DNA of 64,000 bases, from the NCBI GenBank assembly GCA_030529945.1, contig JAUMVX010000006.1, positions 1 to 64,000 on the forward strand. Reading direction: 5' to 3'. Shown piece by piece: positions 61,286-64,000 of the stretch. The position numbers and the translations under genes were made by a program. Origin of the DNA: Bacteroidia bacterium. GTDB lineage: Bacteria; Bacteroidota; Bacteroidia; Bacteroidales; UBA932. The notes beneath the pieces are model-generated. The model had not been told where the DNA came from, searched no databases, and worked only from the letters and a program-made list of their open reading frames with translations. Every line of letters starts with the position of its first letter. Position 1 is the stretch's first letter.

Positions 61286-62083
61286 CTATTCTTCAGTTGC
61301 CGTTTCACAGACGCTTTCCGTGCAGGCGTTCCCGGCGGCCGCAGAGCTGCCGCTCTCGAGATAGCCCCTGTAGGCTTTAAGCCAGTTCACTATCGCCGCG
61401 GCCAGTCCGTTGGTGGTCATAGTCGCGCCGCTGATGGCATCGATCGCATTGGCCTTGCCCGCCGGGGCTCCGCCTTTCACGATGCGGAACGGTTTCTCGT
61501 CGCTGTAGTCGATGCTCTTGCCCTCGAACTCCGCGCGGAAGGACGGGTCGTCCTTGATCTTGCCGCCCAGACCAGGGGTCTCGCTCTCGTGGTCGAAGTA
61601 TGCGCCCACGATGCTGTGGAGATCCGGCTTGAGGGCGATATAGCCCCATACGGGTCCCCAGAGGCCGGCGCCGTAGATAGGAATCACGGAAATGCCGTTG
61701 CTGAAGATATAGACCGGAAGCTGAGCTTCGCCCATCTTGCTTCCGTCCTTTACGTTATAGTTCTGGGCCTTGAGGTCGGAGGTGCTGTAGATTTCGATCT
61801 TCTCGACACTCAAATCCTTTACTTTTTCGCCGGCGGCGTTGATTACGATGGCCTGCGCCGCATTCTCCTTATAGAATTTAAGGACTGCGTCGTTGCCCAT
61901 TGCCTGCCACTCGCTCTTGGAACCGAACTGTGCGGCCGTGAGAATCTGGCTGACAGTCTCCGCCTTCTCGTTGGCCTCCTGCTTCGGTTTGAGCACCTGG
62001 GAGACGAAAGCCAATATCGCGGCGACCAGTACACAGACCAGAGTCGTGTAGATGACTGTATAAGTATTGCTGTTTGTATTCAT
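61286..62083 (-). CDS. nqrC: Na+-translocating NADH:quinone reductase subunit C
   Basis: Membrane-anchored flavoprotein of 265 residues. One N-terminal helix (VIYTTLVCVLVAAILAFVSQ) and the FMN attachment motif DAISGATMTT with the covalently modified Thr. GAGLWGPVWGYIAL is also typical. The C terminus carries an extra ~25-residue tail rich in Ser, Ala and Glu with two Cys (ESGSSAAAGNACTESVCETA) beyond the usual end of the domain. It lies 3 bases after nqrB. Confidence 0.96.
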   Translation of the reverse strand: MNTNSNTYTVIYTTLVCVLVAAILAFVSQVLKPKQEANEKAETVSQILTAAQFGSKSEWQAMGNDAVLKFYKENAAQAIVINAAGEKVKDLSVEKIEIYSTSDLKAQNYNVKDGSKMGEAQLPVYIFSNGISVIPIYGAGLWGPVWGYIALKPDLHSIVGAYFDHESETPGLGGKIKDDPSFRAEFEGKSIDYSDEKPFRIVKGGAPAGKANAIDAISGATMTTNGLAAAIVNWLKAYRGYLESGSSAAAGNACTESVCETATEE

Positions 62084-62086
62084 AAC

Positions 62087-63226
62087 TTATGCGACTTTGA
62101 CTTTTTTATTCTTTCCCGAGATATGACGCTCCACTACCATATAGTCGAAGAGAGGCGCGAAGGTGTTGCCCAGCAGGATGGCGAGCATCATACCCTCGGC
62201 ATAGCCCGGATTGAAGAGTCTGATGATGACGCAGACCGCGCCGATGAAGAAGCCGTAGATCCATTTGCCGCACTCGGTCTGGGCCGATGTGACAGGGTCA
62301 GTGGCCATAAAGACTGCTCCGAACGCGAAGCCTCCCATAACGAGATGGTACAGGCAAGGGATGTCGGTGCCGCCGCAGAGCTGGGCGAGACCGCCTACGA
62401 AAAGTCCGCCGAGCACTGTGGAGAGCATTATCTTCCAGCTGGCCACGTTAGTCCAGATGAGGATGAACGCTCCGATGAGGATGGCTATGACGGAAGTCTC
62501 GCCTACCGAACCCGGAATGGCTCCTATGAACATATCCCAGAATCCGGTGCCGTACTGCACGCCCGCATTCTGGAGGGCGTCCATACCGCCGTCCGCCACG
62601 AATGACAGAGGAGTCGCGCCTGTGGCCCCGTCCACGAGGGTCTCGCCCTTACGCAGGGCAATCCAGGTCTGGGAGCCGGACATATCGTTAGGATAGGAGA
62701 AGAAGAGGAACGCTCTGGTGAGCAGGGCCGGGTTCCAGATGTTCATTCCCGTGCCTCCGAAGACTTCCTTGCCGAAGATTACGGCGAAAGCCACTGCTAC
62801 AGCGAGCATCCAGAGAGGGATGTCCACAGGGACGATGAGCGGGATGAAGAAACCCGAGACGAGATACCCCTCGTTCACTTCCTCGCCCCTGATCTGGGCC
62901 GAGGCGAACTCGATGGCCAGTCCCACGGCGTAGGATACTACGAAGAGAGGGAGGACCTTGAGGAAGCCGAACCAGAACGCCTGCCATACGTTGGCGTCCG
63001 TTCCGGTGGCGAGAGCGTGCTGATAGCCGACGTTCCACATACCGAAGATGGCTGCGGGAACCGCCGCGAGCACGGCAATGATCATTATGCGCTTGAGATC
63101 GACCGCGTCCCTGACGTGGCAGCCCTTCGCGGTGACTGTCCCCGGAACGTGAAGGAATGTCTCAAAAGCGTCTACAGTAGAGTGCAGCCAGTAAAGTTTG
63201 CCGCCTTTTTCGAATACCTTATTCAT
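62087..63226 (-). CDS. nqrB: Na+-translocating NADH:quinone reductase subunit B
   Basis: Core membrane subunit of 379 residues with ten or so helices; it carries the Na+ channel, riboflavin and a covalent FMN. The FMN-Thr motif is DGATGATPLSF. FFIPLIVPVDIPLWM and the family stretch FGGTGMNIWNPALLTRAFLF are visible. It lies 4 bases after nqrA. Length is slightly short of the ~410 typical of proteobacterial NqrB but matches Bacteroidetes forms. Confidence 0.97.
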   Translation of the reverse strand: MNKVFEKGGKLYWLHSTVDAFETFLHVPGTVTAKGCHVRDAVDLKRIMIIAVLAAVPAAIFGMWNVGYQHALATGTDANVWQAFWFGFLKVLPLFVVSYAVGLAIEFASAQIRGEEVNEGYLVSGFFIPLIVPVDIPLWMLAVAVAFAVIFGKEVFGGTGMNIWNPALLTRAFLFFSYPNDMSGSQTWIALRKGETLVDGATGATPLSFVADGGMDALQNAGVQYGTGFWDMFIGAIPGSVGETSVIAILIGAFILIWTNVASWKIMLSTVLGGLFVGGLAQLCGGTDIPCLYHLVMGGFAFGAVFMATDPVTSAQTECGKWIYGFFIGAVCVIIRLFNPGYAEGMMLAILLGNTFAPLFDYMVVERHISGKNKKVKVA

Positions 63227-63230
63227 ACTT

Positions 63231-64000
63231 TCAAGCCATTTCTTTAAGCATCAGGTCGATGCCGTTCTGTATAATATCCTGTATGTAACTCTTCGACGGG
63301 TCGATGTACTCGCAGAGCGCAAGATCCTCGGGAAGAACCTCATAGATGCCGAATTTCTCCATCTTGTCTATGTCGCCGGCCAGACAGGCCTTGATGAGGT
63401 AGAGAGGATAGATGTCCATCGGAAGAACCTTGGCGTAGTAGGCGTCCGAAATCACGAATGCGCGCGGGCCGCCGTGGAGGTTCGTGTCCATATCATACTT
63501 GCGGGACGGCTTGAGCCAGCCGAGACACCAGTTGAAATAGGAATGGTCACAGCTGTAACGGCTTGTGCGCAGCGGCTTGGCCCAGCCCAGGAGTTCCCTT
63601 TCGGTGCCTTCCTTGAGAATGGTCACCGTGCTGTCGAAGAAGCCCAGATAGCCGTTCGCGCCGGCATTCGCACCGCTGAGGACGTCACCGGAAATGATGC
63701 GGAGTCCCTCGGCGGAAGCACCGTAGAACTTGGAGAGGGCTTTCAGAGGCAGACCCGGAAGAGTCTCGACGTAAGCCGGATTCTGGGCCGCAGGGCCTGC
63801 GACCGCCACTTTTCTGCGCAGATCGCAGCGGCCGTCCAGGAAGAGTCTGCCGATGGCGGCGAGCACCGGCATAGATACGGTCCACACGGTCTCCTCCTTG
63901 CGGATCGGGGAAATGTGGCTGATCTGCACGCCCACGTTACCGGCCGGATGAGGACCGCTGAATACGTAGGTCTCAGTGCCCTTGAGGGCGGCGAAGCGGG
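63231..64000 (-). CDS. nqrA: Na+-translocating NADH:quinone reductase subunit A (partial, 5' end outside window)
   Basis: The C-terminal ~256 codons of nqrA; the frame remains open to the right edge (RFAALKGTETYVFSGPHPAG near the edge), so the start lies outside. Typical motifs are GVQISHISPIRKEETVWTV, SGDVLSGANAGANGYLGF and the ending ESYIQ-like SYIQDIIQNGIDLML. Full NqrA is about 450 residues. It is the peripheral subunit at the head of the nqrABCDEF operon. The promoter is not in the window. Confidence 0.95.
   Translation of the reverse strand, partial: RFAALKGTETYVFSGPHPAGNVGVQISHISPIRKEETVWTVSMPVLAAIGRLFLDGRCDLRRKVAVAGPAAQNPAYVETLPGLPLKALSKFYGASAEGLRIISGDVLSGANAGANGYLGFFDSTVTILKEGTERELLGWAKPLRTSRYSCDHSYFNWCLGWLKPSRKYDMDTNLHGGPRAFVISDAYYAKVLPMDIYPLYLIKACLAGDIDKMEKFGIYEVLPEDLALCEYIDPSKSYIQDIIQNGIDLMLKEMA

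Noticed and set aside
1..64000. tRNA, rRNA or tmRNA genes
   Set aside because: No cloverleaf-like or rRNA sequence was recognised on either strand by reading; a dedicated scan was not possible.

Overview
The window reads as one stretch of a Bacteroidales (Bacteroidota) chromosome, G+C-rich at roughly 58-60% by eye. The evidence is SusC/SusD pairs with surface glycan-binding lipoproteins, BtuB/BtuG vitamin B12 uptake, a hybrid two-component/AraC regulator remnant, a complete-order Nqr operon, and promoters with the Bacteroidetes -7 box TAnnTTTG. I cannot name the species. The abundance of uncultured-type CAZyme loci suggests a gut or rumen lineage; that is inference.

Region 1 (about 0.6-21.6 kb) is a beta-mannan/glucomannan utilisation locus. 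On the minus strand, reading from SusC: SusC, SusD, two surface glycan-binding lipoproteins (one built of IPT/TIG repeats with a doubled C-terminal module), two GH26 beta-mannanases, a GH130 mannosylglucose phosphorylase, a GH94 cellobiose-type phosphorylase and a GH2 beta-glycosidase. A divergent GH31 glycosidase with a PA14 insert lies on the plus strand. Proposed flow: surface GH26 cuts the polymer, SusCD imports, periplasmic GH26/GH31/GH2 trim, and cytoplasmic GH130 and GH94 phosphorolyse Man-Glc and Glc-Glc disaccharides. No regulator, epimerase or inner-membrane sugar transporter is in the window.

Region 2 (21.6-28.0 kb) holds an AAA/DUF4143 ATPase between two arrays of a palindromic REP-like repeat, then a cobalamin-riboswitch-controlled btuB-btuG-permease operon with a short permease and no ATPase partner. 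Region 3 (28.0-39.0 kb, minus) carries pgi, a cysteine desulfidase, and a tightly overlapping envelope operon (TPR protein, WalJ-like hydrolase, ABC exporter, VanZ-like protein, amidase with an inserted golvesin domain). Region 4 (39.0-43.8 kb) has a divergent module of an M28-fold protein lacking key metal/catalytic residues plus an NtrC-type regulator and kinase, followed by a split chromate-type transporter.

Region 5 (43.9-58.2 kb) is a second carbohydrate region: GH33 sialidase, two GH3 enzymes, two esterases, a histidine phosphatase and a DUF4493-like lipoprotein. It has been rearranged: only the last ~50 codons of a SusD gene remain, abutting an N-terminally truncated hybrid two-component regulator, and a PD-(D/E)XK C-terminal fragment abuts a GH3 gene. 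Region 6 (58.7-64.0 kb) is nqrABCDEF in order, with nqrA running off the right edge.

The most notable features are the two deletion-like junctions, the REP-like family, the degenerate M28 protein coupled to a two-component system, the repeat expansion inside the GH2 enzyme, the amidase interrupted by a golvesin-type domain, and a nested inverted-repeat element near the left end.
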